From the NCBI RefSeq assembly GCF_040939455.1, contig NC_134119.1, positions 5,335,001 through 5,399,000 of the forward strand: a stretch of 64,000 nt of DNA, given 5' to 3'. Both the position numbers and the translations under genes were made by a program. The stretch comes from Microcebus murinus (taxonomy: Eukaryota; Chordata; Mammalia; Primates; Cheirogaleidae). Position 1 is the first letter of the stretch. Each line of letters starts with the position of its first letter. A model generated the notes under the pieces. That model searched no databases. It saw only the letters and a program-made list of their open reading frames with translations, and was not told where the DNA came from. Shown one piece after another: positions 44,791 through 57,900 of the stretch.

Positions 44791-46495
44791 TACACCTGCA
44801 GCCACAGGACGGCTAAAGGCTGCGTCGGGACTCACGCCCGGGTTGGTGGGACTCCAGGAAACACGCTCTCAACTCTGTGTTCTGCCCCCCCAGAAGGGAG
44901 CCAGGCGGGACAGAACCCAGGCCTGCTAACGGTCCCCGCTCCTCTCCGTGTTCTGGGGAACCAGCGTCACGCTGCTGTCTGCCGCCCGCGGCCTCCTGTC
45001 CTCCCCAGCTGGGGTCCGGTGGGGACAGAGCACCGCCTGCAGCCACAGGTCCCCCGGCCTCCACTTTGACCAGAATCCTCCCCGCTCATCTGCACCGTTT
45101 GCTCATCTGCACCGTTTGCTCAGAATGTTGGCAGGACCCGACGTTTCTGCGCGTACCTATCAGCAGCTGCGACACAAACCAGCTGTGGGGTTTAAAAATA
45201 GCCTCCGCCGGCTGCCAAGAATGCCAGGTCCCTGGCTCGAGAGGAGCTCGCCGCCCCAAGGTGGGGCCACCTCGTCAGGGAAAAATAACAACTGCCACAT
45301 GCCCGGGAGCCTTCTGCGCCGGCCCCAGAGGACCTGCCCTGGGAGCAAAAGCCCCTCCGAGAAGCATGGGGACAGCCAGGCTTTCCCTGGGGGACGACAA
45401 GGTCCGACAGCCCCAGAGGCCACCTCCACTGCCCCCTCCCCGGCTCTCTTGCCGCCGTCCTCCCCCGGCCCCCTCCCGCCTCCCCTCTCCTCTCGTTGCC
45501 TCTGGAAGACTCCAGACTGCCCGGGGTCGCCCCACGAACTCTGTGATCTAAGGCGAGTGACATCTCTCCTTGAGCCTCAGTTTCCTCACCTGTCACAGGG
45601 GGACCCTGCCTCGCTGGGTGGTCTTAGGGGCCCAGCAGACAGGGAGGGAGAGCTCTGCTGAGTGGAGCCACCCCAAAACCCGCATGTGCCTGACACCCTC
45701 ATTTCTTCTCCGGAGAAGAAGGCTGACGATGAGGAGGGTCCCCTCCCTCCTCCCCGGTCCCTCTCCCTCCTTCCCGCCCCCCAGTCTCCTCTCTGCTCCC
45801 CCCATGGCGTGCCGTGGCCCGGCCCCCCAGGCTGAGGACGATGGAATCCCGGAGCCAGGGACCTGTTCTGCCAAGTCCCACGTGTGCAGCCGTTGCCCTG
45901 TTTACCCCGAGCCTGGCTGGAAGGATCGGGCCAGACGGGGACACAGCCCCCTTCACCTCCATGACAGCCTGGGGGGGGGACCAGCGTCAGCTGCTCACAT
46001 TTACAGAGGAGAAACTGACACTCAGCTGGCATGTGACAGAGCACCGCCCTGGGGGTGGAGGGAAGCTCGCGGGTGGGGTGGGAAGGTCCCACCCAAGGTC
46101 CCAGAGGCAAGATTTGAACCCAGGTCTGCTGGCAAATGGCAGACACCCCATTCTCGCCTCTCTTCCAGTCAGCTTCCCCAGTCAGCACCCTTACAGTCCA
46201 AAGCCTGTCCCACGCTTGCTGAGTGGCCTTAGGTAACTCACATAACCTCTCTGAGCCTTGGCCCCTTCACCTGTAAAACTGCTCTAATTGCACTCAGGCA
46301 GAATTTACCCTCAGCTGTTTTTCCTCTGTTCTGCGCATCTAGCACCGGCTAGCATCCGCCACGAGCCTCTCCACTGGTTAATTCACTCAAAGGACACGTT
46401 TACTTAACACGTGTAGGAGTCTGCTCAGAAGTGCCCCAGTTGGTTGTCTCTGAGAACGTCTTCCTTCTCTCTGCACTTTAAAAAAGGAGAGACCA
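44791..46495. other. Intergenic with MIR fragments
   Basis: A 17-bp tandem duplication (GCTCATCTGCACCGTTT, two copies) lies at about 45,087-45,120. MIR-like pieces occur at 45,540-45,640 ('gagcctcagtttcctcacct'), 46,000-46,150 ('agatttgaacccaggtctgc') and 46,200-46,330. No gene is supported. Confidence 0.5.
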
Positions 46496-46832
46496 GGGCC
46501 AGGCGCGGTGGCTCGCGCCTGTAATCCTAGCACTCTGGGAGGCTGAGGTGGGCGGATCGCTCAAGGTCAGGAGTTCGGGACCAGCCTGAGCAAGAGTGAG
46601 ACCCTGTGTCTACTAAAAATTGAAAGAAATTAATTGGCCAACTAAAAATATTAGTTAGAATTAGCCGGGCATGGTGGCGCATGCCTGTAGTCCCAGCTAC
46701 TCGGGAGGCTGAGGCAGGAGGATCGCTTGAGCTCAGAAGTCTGAGGTTGCTGTGAGCTAGGCTGACGCCACGGCACTCTAGCCTGGGCGACAGAGTGAGA
46801 CTGTGTCTCAAAAATAAATAAATAAATAAATA
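46496..46832 (+). mobile_element. Alu-type SINE with A+T insert
   Basis: Starts GGGCCAGGCGCGGTGGCTCG, has 'attaattggccaactaaaaa' and 'gctgtgagctaggctgacgc', and ends in an (AAAT)n tail. Flanking 'aaggagagac' and 'aaggagaaac' look like a slightly worn target duplication. Confidence 0.92.
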
Positions 46833-49800
46833 AGGAGAAACTGCAAAAGAAGATGCGTTGGGTTTGTGCAAGAAAAGTGAGGGACCCCCACGCCACCCCA
46901 CTCAGAGCAGGCCTTGTTCCTGCGTCAGAAGTGGGTGGGCGAGAATGGCTGGGCTTCCCTTTGAGCGCTCCGAGTCTCGGTGGGAACGTCCCCGCCCGGC
47001 GAGGCGCGGAGGAACGCCAGCTCCCAGCTCAGACTGCGCTGGCCCCGCGGCAGGTCACCCGAGGCAAGGTCACCCACGGCTCCCGTGCCAGCGCTGCCCC
47101 AGCTCCGGGAGACTCCGGCGACCAAGCCAAGCCCGTCCCCACCCAGACGGAGCAGTTGTCACATGGGGCGGGCGTCCGGAAGGTTCTGAGCGGAATCCCC
47201 GCGGCTCCAACAGAACAGCTGCGAGTCCCCAGCTTCTGTGTGGGTGGTTTCTGGAGACCACAGAGAACTTTCTGGAACAGCAGGGCTGCACTCGCAGTGT
47301 GTGCCCCCAGGGCTAGAGTCGGAGGTGACGCCCCAGGGAGAGTCTCCGGGGCCCTTGGGACCCCCCAGGGCCCCTGAGACAGCGGGAGGGCAGGCAGAGC
47401 TGGGGAGGGGTCAGGGACAGAGGGAGAGCCTCGCCTCCCCCATCTCCATGAAGAAAGGGACCCGAGTCCCCAGCAGCCGCCTGCAGATCCCTCCTCACAC
47501 TCCTGCCCGGGAATCCCACTGCCGCCCGGACACAGGGCTTCCGTCACACCCATTTTAAGGATGGCAAAACTGAGGCTGCAAGAAGTGACATTGCCTGCCG
47601 GAACCAAGACAGGCACACGTGTCAGCTCCATGCCCGCTGTGGCTCCTGAGCCATGGCCAGTCCCAGGGCGCCCCCGCATGGGCCTGCCCCTGCCCGGCGC
47701 CATGCCCAGTGTGTTCCGGGTGGTTTGTTGGGGTGGGGGCAGGTCCCTGCCCGGGAGCCCCCGGAGTGTGTCTCCCCCTCGCCTTCTCTCAAGGTTCTGA
47801 ACGGAACATTCTAAGGGCTCTAAAGGGACATTCCTCTCCAGGGGGACCCTGAAGAACTGGGGTTCTCTTTCCAGCCCCAAGAAGCGCAGCTGGCAGGTCC
47901 GCTGGCGGGGTGCAGAGCAGCGGGGGAGGAGAGGAGCAGGCAGGCCGGGGCCGCCCGCCCAGCAGCCGGAGTTTGAGCCTGGCCAGGCGCAGCTGCCGCG
48001 GCCTTATTTGGTAAGAGCCGGCGCTGGCCGGGCCACTCGGGCTGCCGGCCGGCGGGACACCCGAGGCTCTGAGCAGGCCCGAGCTCTCCAGGCCTCCCCG
48101 CCGCCCCGGCCGAGGATGGAGAATTTGAGAAGGGAGATCCCAGGGTCAGGCCAGGCAGCCAGGGTAGGAGCGGGATCCCCGGCTTTTGCCTATATAAGGC
48201 CCAGGAGCGGGACGGCCCGCAGGCCCCAGAGGTATTGTCTTGAGAGGGCGTTTGGCATCTGGCACAGAGGCCTTGGATTCTTGTAAAAACCTGGCAGGGA
48301 AATTGTTTGACAGCTTTGACAATGTGCTGGAGTCCCTGAGGGGCCCGCCCCCTGTGCGGCTGAGGCGAGGGCATGGGACCAGCCAGCTGCCTGCCCGGCG
48401 GGCACTGTGGCACCAGGCTGGGAAGGAGCCGGGTGAGCGCGGCGACCTCCGGCTCAGTCTCCCGGTCTGCGGGGAGTGTGGAGGGCGCCCACTCACATGT
48501 GGGCGTCCTGGGTGTTGGGGGCACCCCAGGGCCCCAGCAGCAGAGCTGTCTGTCCCCAGGTCCCGCCACATGCCAGGTGCGGTGAGCGGACTCACAGAGC
48601 TGGAGGAGGTGCACGTCCTGCCCTCCCTGCCGACGGACGGGAACCGGGCTCGGGGCAGGAAAGGGATCGGAGGCTCCAGGCCCTTTCTCCAGCGGGTGTC
48701 CATATGTTCATCCACTCGGCAAACGGCCCCTGAGCTGTGCTCTGGGCCAGGCACGGAGCACCACAGTGCACCAGCCAAGAGATGGCCTGTCCCCATGGAG
48801 ACAGGGGGGCCTCTCTGTGCAGGTGACCTTGAAGCTGAGTCCCACAGACGAGAAGGGGAGAAGGGATGGAGCTCCGGGGGAGGAAGGAGCCGTGCAAAGG
48901 CCCTGAGGCAGGGAGGAGCGTGGGCCAGGCCAGCCAGGAGGCAGCACCGTTGCCGCAGAGTGGCAGGGGCCGAGGGAGGAGGGCAGGTCAGGGGTCACCG
49001 GAGCTTCAAGGGCCTGTCGGGTTTTATTCCACAGCCGTGTGAGGCTGGGTTTGAAGCAGGAGCTCCAATGACATAAGCATACGTGTGTTCATGCCTGTGC
49101 CAGACGCTACACTCTGCTCGGCGCCACAGGTCCGTTTCCCATCTGAGTCCCCGCCCCACGTCCCTGCGAGAGCCGGAACCCTCACGGCCATTTCACTGAA
49201 GGAGTGAAATGACTCCCCGAGTCACTAGCAAGGGACGGACGGGGACTCCACACTCGGCCCTGTCTGGCGCCCAAGCCAGGCCTGGCACAGGCCCGCGAGC
49301 GGCCACACCGGAGGGGAGCACGCCGTCCTGGGGCAGATCCTGTGCCCTGGCCACCTGCTGCCACCACCCGCTTGACCAACCGGCCCTGCTGTGCCGGGAC
49401 TTTCCCCTTCTGAACTGAAAGTCACAGCCCCGGGAAGCCCCGCGGCCCTGGGCACGGCAGGAAGGGGGGGTCACAGCCCTGGCCAGCACCCGCAGGTGGG
49501 GGGGGGCGCGGACACAGGTGCCCGCCCTGCTGGGTTCTCCCCGGCACCTGGCGCCACGCCCGCCTCCGCCCAGAGAGGGCCATGGGGAAGGCAAACAGCA
49601 ACCAGCGCCAGGACAGCACAACAAAGGGGCGCCGTGGGGGAGGGGAGGGGCGGGGAAGCTGAGCCGCGGGAACGGCCCGGGAACCGGCCCCCACGGGAGG
49701 GCTCTTCCCCAGGCAGAAGCTCGGGGTCACACAGGCCTCTTTTGACCCCAGGGGCACCGTGGCCCCGAGCGCCTGCCATGTTCAGGATCTATGGGATGGG

Positions 49801-51599
49801 AACGCAGCCATGGGCGCAGCGGCCGGGGGCTCCATGCTGAGAGCAGAGCCCGCCACCACACCATGCCCTTGGCAGGAGGGGCTGTTTCTTTGTGCAGACA
49901 AGGAGCGGGGCCCAGAGAGGTTGAGACAGCTGCCCGGGGTCACGCAGGTAACCACAGAGCAAGGATTCCAGCCTAGAACCCTCTGCTTCAGGCCCGCGCA
50001 GCAGGGGGGCCGCGTTCTGCAGGGGTGAGGAGTGCCGGCTCGACTCCGGCAAGCAGCTGCCCCTCTGGGGCGGTTTCGCGCCTATAACGTAGGGGTGGCG
50101 GTGCCGGCCACCTCGTGGGGTTGGCCGTTCACCCCACGAACACTGACATTTACTAGGCAGCTGCGCCGTGCCAGGTGCTGCTCTAGATGTGGGGGCACAG
50201 CAGAGACCCGAACACACAGAAGTCCCCGCCCAGAGTTCAGAGCATAGGGGTGGGGGTGCAGACACACAGAACCACCTATGCCAGGGGGAGGACACAGGCA
50301 CTTACAGCCCTTGTCACACTCCCTCTTGGCGGCCCGCTCAAAACCCATTCCCTGTTTCTTCCTTTGCTACCGAAATCTCAATTTGGTTGGGCCAGCAACA
50401 AGCCTTGCCCGAGGGATGAACCCCAGTGGGTCCAGTTGTAGCCGTCCTCTGCCAGAGCCTTGCTTTCCCAGGCTCCTCTGCCGCTGGTGGTAGCCACGTG
50501 ACCCAGTCCCAGCCAATGAGATGTCTCCCTGCTGCCCTGCTTGAGCTGCTATGAGGTCAGGAGCCCTGGGGCAGTGGCAGCCGTTTTGTGACCAGGAAGA
50601 AACTGGCAAGAGGACTAAAAGTCAACATACTGAGGGTGACTGAGCAGACGTATGGAAGGAAGGGAAGGGGCTGGGGAGACCCAAACCATCTGAGTGACCC
50701 TGCCAGGGGCCAAGGAGAGGGGTTGAAGAGAAGCAGCTTCTCTCTGTGCCCCGTGTGTGCCGCACAGAGCATCCTGTGGGCTGTGCTGGCCCGTGTCCCA
50801 CGCTGCCAACACGCTCACGTAGGCCAGTCCCATTCTGTAGAGCTGGGGAGGCTGGAACCCCAAGAACAGCAGTCACATAAACACTGCACCAGAATCAGAC
50901 GAGTGTCACGAGGGTGTGTCTCCTCCGTCCCTTTTCAGGAGCCCGAGGGTCCCCTGCTGCACCCCGTGCCAAGAGCACTGCCCACATTCCACAAACACCT
51001 TCAAGCCGCAGGTGCCTGGAGCTCGGGCTGTCCCTCCAGCGCCTACCTGTGACCGTGACGCCCCTGGCACCTTCCCAGGGGGGACACAGGGGTTCCAGGG
51101 CGTCGCTCCAACTGCTCAACTCCGTTTAGGCGGCGTGGAGGGCGTGGCCCGGTTCCTTGGGCGGATACAGAAAGTGAGCTGACGGTCCCGGGCTGGGCCC
51201 GGCCACCGGTGCAGGTCTCCGAGGATGGCGGCCCGTCCGCATTCCAGAACCGCAAGCTGGGGCATGCCTCCGGGCAGCAGCTCCCGTTGGCTGCGGGGCA
51301 GAAGGCAGAGACCTCCTTTGTCTTCAGGACACAGCCAGGCGGCAGCACACCCAACAGCAGTGACCTCCCTCTCGGGGCATAACTGACTCCGCTCCACGGT
51401 GCCCGGGCGGGGCTGGGAGGACGGCACCGGGCGGGGCTGCCCGGGTGCAACCCTGCGCTCTCTGCGTGGCCGTGGAGGAAGGGCTAGACTCCATTTGTCC
51501 CCTGGTCGTCTGTAAAATGGGGGCACAGGGTGGTGACAGGATCAGAGCCAGAGCGTGCTCCGCACCCCAGATAGTGTGAGCGCTCCCGAGGGTTACGCG
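46833..51599. other. Intergenic, GC-rich, with a promoter-like cluster at 48.0-48.2 kb
   Basis: MIR-like pieces lie near 48,690-48,790, 49,900-50,000 and 50,130-50,300. The only strongly structured regulatory signal is the CArG/TATA cluster listed separately. Open frames up to 280 codons have no homology or splice support. Confidence 0.5.
48002..48198 (+). promoter_or_regulatory. CArG box plus TATA box, possible promoter
   Basis: CCTTATTTGG at 48,002-48,011 is a perfect SRF CArG box, preceded by an E-box CAGCTG at about 47,990. TATATAAG lies at 48,191-48,198 in GC-rich surroundings. The arrangement E-box, CArG, TATA within about 210 bp resembles muscle-type promoters. No downstream exon is recognised. 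Confidence 0.4.
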
Positions 51600-51880
51600 G
51601 GATGTCTGGGCTTTTTAGTTTTCTCCACAGCCCGCTTTTAAATATTGCCACTCTGAACACTTTAGTCCCCAAAGGTTATTTCTTCGGATACGGCACCCCA
51701 CCTCAAGACCACATGCCTGGCCAGACGGTCGTACACGTCGCGTTGGCTGGTTTCACGCAGACAGATGGGTCTTCACAATCCGAACCTGTTCACAGCAAAG
51801 GGGATGTGTCCTTTCCCCACGCCCCTGCCAGCAATGGGCTTTATCACTTTACAGTATTTTTCCCTTTGACCGGCTGTGAC
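51600..51880 (-). mobile_element. Old L1 antisense relic flanking the VNTR
   Basis: Text such as 'taaatattgccactctgaac', 'tccccacgcccctgccagca' and 'tatcactttacagtattttt' resembles antisense L1 3' sequence, worn and without coding frame. The VNTR begins exactly where the L1 would read into a 'tgcatttcc' motif. Confidence 0.5.
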
Positions 51881-54229
51881 CTCTCCCATGTCACAGTCCA
51901 CTGTCTGCATTTCCTCTGCGCTCTCCCATGTCACAGTCCACTGTCTGCATTTCCTCTGCGCTCTCCCATGTCACAGTCCACTGTCTGCATTTCCTCTGCG
52001 CTCTCCCATGTAACAGTCCACTGTCTGCATTTCCTCTGCGCTCTCCCATGTAACAGTCCACTGTCTGCATTTCCTCTGCGCTCTCCCATGTAACAGTCCA
52101 CTGTCTGCATTTCCTCTGCGCTCTCCCATGTAACAGTCCACTGTCTGCATTTCCTCTGCGCTCTCCCATGTCACAGTCCACTATCTGCATTTCCTCTGCA
52201 CTCTCCCATGTCACAGTCCACTGTGGTCTGCATTTCCTCTGCGCTCTCCCATGTAACAGTCCACAGTCTGCATTTCCTCTTCACTCTCCCATGTAACAGT
52301 CCACTGTGGTCTGCATTTCCTCTGCGCTCTCCCATGTAACAGTCCACTGTCTGCATTTCCTCTGCGCTCTCCCATGTAACAGTCCACTGTCTGCATTTCC
52401 TCTGCGCTCTCCCATGTAACAGTCCACTGTCTGCATTTCCTCTGCGCTCTCCCATGTCACAGTCCACTGTCTGCATTTCCTCTGCACTCTCCCATGTAAC
52501 AGTCCACAGTCTGCATTTCCTCTTCACTCTCCCATGTAACAGTCCACTGTCTGCATTTCCTCTGCGCTCTCCCATGTCACAGTCCACTGTCTGCATTTCC
52601 TCTGCACTCTCCCATGTAACAGTCCACTGTCTGCATTTCCTCTGCGCTCTCCCATGTCACAGTCCACTGTCTGCATTTCCTCTGCGCTCTCCCATGTCAC
52701 AGTCCACTGTCTGCATTTCCTCTGCGCTCTCCCATGTAACAGTCCACTGTCTGCATTTCCTCTGCGCTCTCCCATGTAACAGTCCACTGTGGTCTGCATT
52801 TCCTCTGCGCTCTCCCATGTAACAGTCCACTGTCTGCATTTCCTCTGCGCTCTCCCATGTCACAGTCCACTGTGGTCTGCATTTCCTCTGCGCTCTCCCA
52901 TGTAACAGTCCACTGTCTGCATTTCCTCTGCACTCTCCCATGTCACAGTCCACTGTGGTCTGCATTTCCTCTGCGCTCTCCCATGTAACAGTCCACAGTC
53001 TGCATTTCCTCTTCACTCTCCCATGTAACAGTCCACTGTGGTCTGCATTTCCTCTGCGCTCTCCCATGTAACAGTCCACTGTCTGCATTTCCTCTGCGCT
53101 CTCCCATGTAACAGTCCACAGTCTGCATTTCCTCTGCGCTCTCCCATGTAACAGTCCACTGTCTGCATTTCCTCTGCGCTCTCCCATGTCACAGTCCACT
53201 GTCTGCATTTCCTCTGCACTCTCCCATGTAACAGTCCACTGTCTGCATTTCCTCTGCGCTCTCCCATGTAACAGTCCACTGTCTGCATTTCCTCTGCACT
53301 CTCCCATGTAACAGTCCACTGTGGTCTGCATTTCCTCTGCGCTCTCCCATGTAACAGTCCACTGTCTGCATTTCCTCTGCGCTCTCCCATGTCACAGTCC
53401 ACTGTCTGCATTTCCTCTGCGCTCTCCCATGTAACAGTCCACTGTGGTCTGCATTTCCTCTGCGCTCTCCCATGTAACAGTCCACTGTCTGCATTTCCTC
53501 TGCACTCTCCCATGTCACAGTCCACTGTGGTCTGCATTTCCTCTGCGCTCTCCCATGTAACAGTCCACTGTCTGCATTTCCTCTGCGCTCTCCCATGTAA
53601 CAGTCCACTGTCTGCATTTCCTCTGCACTCTCCCATGTAACAGTCCACTGTCTGCATTTCCTCTTCACTCTCCCATGTAACAGTCCACAGTCTGCATTTC
53701 CTCTTCACTCTCCCATGTAACAGTCCACTGTCTGCATTTCCTCTGCGCTCTCCCATGTAACAGTCCACTGTCTGCATTTCCTCTGCGCTCTCCCATGTAA
53801 CAGTCCACTGTCTGCATTTCCTCTTCGCTCTCCCATGTAACAGTCCACTGTCTGCATTTCCTCTGCGCTCTCCCATGTAACAGTCCACAGTCTGCATTTC
53901 CTCTGCGCTCTCCCATGTAACAGTCCACAGTCTGCATTTCCTCTGCGCTCTCCCATGTAACAGTCCACTGTCTGCATTTCCTCTGCACTCTCCCATGTAA
54001 CAGTCCACTGTCTGCATTTCCTCTGCGCTCTCCCATGTAACAGTCCACTGTCTGCATTTCCTCTGCGCTCTCCCATGTCACAGTCCACTGTGGTCTGCAT
54101 TTCCTCTGCGCTCTCCCATGTAACAGTCCACTGTCTGCATTTCCTCTGCGCTCTCCCATGTAACAGTCCACTGTGGTCTGCATTTCCTCTGCGCTCTCCC
54201 ATGTAACAGTCCACTGTCTGCATTTCCTC
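51881..54229. repeat. Large VNTR: about 58 units of 40 bp (11 of them 43 bp)
   Basis: The basic unit, read on +, is CTCTCCCATGTAACAGTCCA followed by CTGTCTGCATTTCCTCTGCG. Eleven units carry a 3-bp insertion (CTGTGGTCTGC), giving 43 bp: 2349 bp less 33 equals 57.9 units of 40. Other variable sites are TAACAG/TCACAG, ACTGTCT/ACAGTCT/ACTATCT, and the end GCG/GCA/TCA. The units are otherwise almost identical, so recent homogenisation is likely. On the - strand no frame of the unit contains a stop, so open frames cycle through all three frames for up to 334 codons. I treat them as non-coding. Confidence 0.97.
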
Positions 54230-55249
<1,020 letters not shown>

Positions 55250-55679
55250 TGAAGCCCAGTCTCTGGGCTCCCTGTCCAGGGCTCCCAGGGCCTGCCCGCC
55301 GCTGCCCCTGGGTCTCACTTTCTCACCACCTGCCGGCCACCGGGCCCAGGCCCAGTCTCAGATGCACGAACCGTCCCCGCCTGCCTTTGAGCACCCCTCC
55401 CCCAACGGTCTCCCTGGATCCTCCAGGGGGGTCCTCATCACTCGAGCCTCTGCTCCGTGTCACCTCCGCTCCAAGGCCTCTCCTGCCCCCTCCCATTGCG
55501 CTCCTTGTCAACGACGCACCCGTCGCCACCCGAAGCCATCCTGTCCTGCCAGCTCTGCCTTCAGAACACACCCCTGTCCCCTCCCCGCCCCTCCCCCGCT
55601 GCTGTCACCTGGTCCCCCCCACCCCCTCCCACTAGACCGGGCTGTCTGGACCTCAGCACCTGGACACTTGGGGCCGAGT

Positions 55680-55800
55680 CGTTCTCTGTGGTGGGGCGTT
55701 TGTTTGCCAGCGTCCCTGGACTCCACCTGCCGGAAGCCACCTGTGACAACAAGAACTGTCTCTGGACGTTGGCCAGTGTCCCCTGGGAAGCAGAACCAGC
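55680..55800 (-). mobile_element. MER20-like fragment
   Basis: 'gtggtggggcgtttgtttgc', 'acaacaagaactgtctctgg' and 'gttggccagtgtcccctggg' match the right part of the MER20-like copy at 31,872. Confidence 0.5.
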
Positions 55801-56609
55801 CTGGTGGAGACCCAAGCTCAGAAATGCTGCAAAACACCTCCCTCACACGACCCTTGCCCCCTCTGCGCCACACAGCAGGGTGGGCTTGAGAACACCACGC
55901 AGCTCCTGTCACTGTGGGCTCAAAGCGTCTGACGGCTTCTGTCCATGTTCGGCACCCACGCCCGTCTCTGTGGCCCACGGGGACCCTGCAGGGCCCGCGC
56001 CCACCCGTCTCCAGCGTGCTCGGCTCTGGCCACGCCGGCCGCACGGCCCCACCTGCGACGCTGGCGCCTGCACGCCCTCTGCCCTAAGCTCTCCTGGGTC
56101 TCTTCCCATTCCAGGCCTGTCCGCACCCCCAGGGCCGGCAGATCCCCCCTGCGCCCCTGAGCTGCCCCACTCTGACAGCCCTCCCTGTCACTGCCCGGAC
56201 TCAGCTCCTCACGGCCTTTTCTCAAGTTATCCTGTTCCTGTTCCTTTAACTTTCTGTGTGTTCACTTCCATCTCCCTCATTCGACTGCAGCCCCGGAGGC
56301 CAGGGGCCTTGACGTGCTCCCTGTGGTGTCAGGGACAGCTCCTGGGCCGGGGAAGACCTTGGGGACACCGGGTTCGTGCACGAACACGTGCCGTGGGCGT
56401 GGGCTTCTCTCCATCTGGGCACAGCCGGGCTGGGGCCGGCGGAGGAGTCCCCTGCAGCCCGTGGCCGCTGCGGGCCTGGAGAGCCGGGGTCGGCCGGGAC
56501 CCGCAGCCTCCTTGGCCTCGCTTCTCGGGAAACAGGCGGAAATTTCCCTCCCGGTCGGAAGTGGCAGCAGGCCCGGCCACACCCCAGCCCGGCCCAGGCG
56601 AGGCCCGGT

Positions 56610-56619
56610 CTAAATATAG
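56610..56619 (+). promoter_or_regulatory. MEF2-type A+T core
   Basis: CTAAATATAG fits YTAWWWWTAR exactly, an isolated A+T island in GC-rich DNA. Confidence 0.35.
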
Positions 56620-57540
56620 AAGGTGGAGCGTGAGAGGCGGCTTCTCTGGTGAGAGGAAGTGGCTGCTCTGATTAACGCCCCGGGTTAGTTCACCCCTGAG
56701 TTGCGACAGTGCTCCCCAGCCCTCCTCCCCACCCCCCGGAAAGGAAATGTGGTGAAAGGAACGGGCCTTTCGAAAAGGCCAAGGGGCAGCACCACGAGTA
56801 GGCAGGTGGCCTCTGGCTCCTGGCTGGGGGACGGCCGGCTCTGCACCCGGGGGCCGTGTCCCCTTGCGTCAACCCTAACCTCCCTGTGTCTCGGTTTTAG
56901 CAGAGAGGGGGTTGGGCCAGAATCAATCTTCAAGGCCGGGGTTGCCGGGAGTTGCCTGGGTCAGGCGCTCCCGGGCCTCGGTTTCCCATCTGCAGAATGG
57001 GTTGGTAAGAACCACGCCTGTGACAGAATCCCTGGGCGTTTCGGGGAGGCTGTGTGGCCGCTGGCCTAGCACAGGGCTGGCACATGACGAGGGCTCGGCA
57101 GGTGTTCGCTGTCACCGATGGCACAGGGCCCTGTGCAAAGTGAACGCAGAGCCCCTGGCTGAAAAATCAAGGATTTCGAAATGGTGACAGCAGACATGAA
57201 ACCCAGTGCGGGCCCTTCGAGGCCTGCTGTGGCCGTTGTCACTGCACCACTCCCACCAGAGGGGCCTCGGGAGCCCACGGGGCTGGGTGCGGGCCCTGCG
57301 GGGGGCTGGCACCTCCCACTCCCGCCCCGAGCACCCCTGTGTGGTCGGTGGATGGCTCCATTGACCAAGCGGGAGGACACTGCGAAAGGGTGACGATGCC
57401 AAACGCCACTCAGCGGGGGATGGGCTCCACAGCCCGAGCCCCCCGCCGTGGGTGGGGCTGCTGATCCTTCCAAGAACGGACCCCTCCCCACGACCCTCCT
57501 CCATGGACCTACAGTGCGAGTTGTCTCAACAGTGCACACG

Positions 57541-57900
57541 GGCCGGGCGCGGTGGCTCACCCTTGTAATCCCAGCACTCTGGGAGGCCAAGGCTGGAGGA
57601 TCGCTTGAGCTGAGGAGTTCAGGACCAGCCTGAGCAAGAGCGAGACCCCTGCCTCTACAAAAAAAAAAAAAAAAAAGAAATAGAAAGAAATTAGCTGGAC
57701 ACCTAAAATATATATATATATATATATATATAAAATCAGCCGGGCATGGTGGTACATGCCTGTGGTCCCAGCTACTTGGGAGGCTGAGGCAGGAGGATTG
57801 CTTGAGCCCAGGAGTTGAGGTTGCTGTGAGCTAGGCTGACGCCACAGAACTCTAGCCCAGGCAACAGAGTGAGACTCTGTCTCAAAAAACAAGCAAAAAA
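57541..57900 (+). mobile_element. Alu-type SINE with A+T insert and (TA)n
   Basis: Starts GGCCGGGCGCGGTGGCTCAC and has an A tract at 57,659-57,676. A (TA)n run at about 57,709-57,732 has grown in the insert between the arms. It ends 'gagactctgtctcaaaaaac'. Flanking 'acagtgcacac' and 'acagggcacac' are a likely target duplication. The (TA)n tract may be polymorphic. Confidence 0.92.

Noticed and set aside
51881..54229. CRISPR-like array
   Set aside because: Units are contiguous without unique spacers, and the genome is mammalian. It is a minisatellite.
55457..56671. 404-codon open frame on +
   Set aside because: Pro/Ser/Arg-rich low complexity in C-rich DNA that overlaps a MER20-like fragment; no homology recognised.
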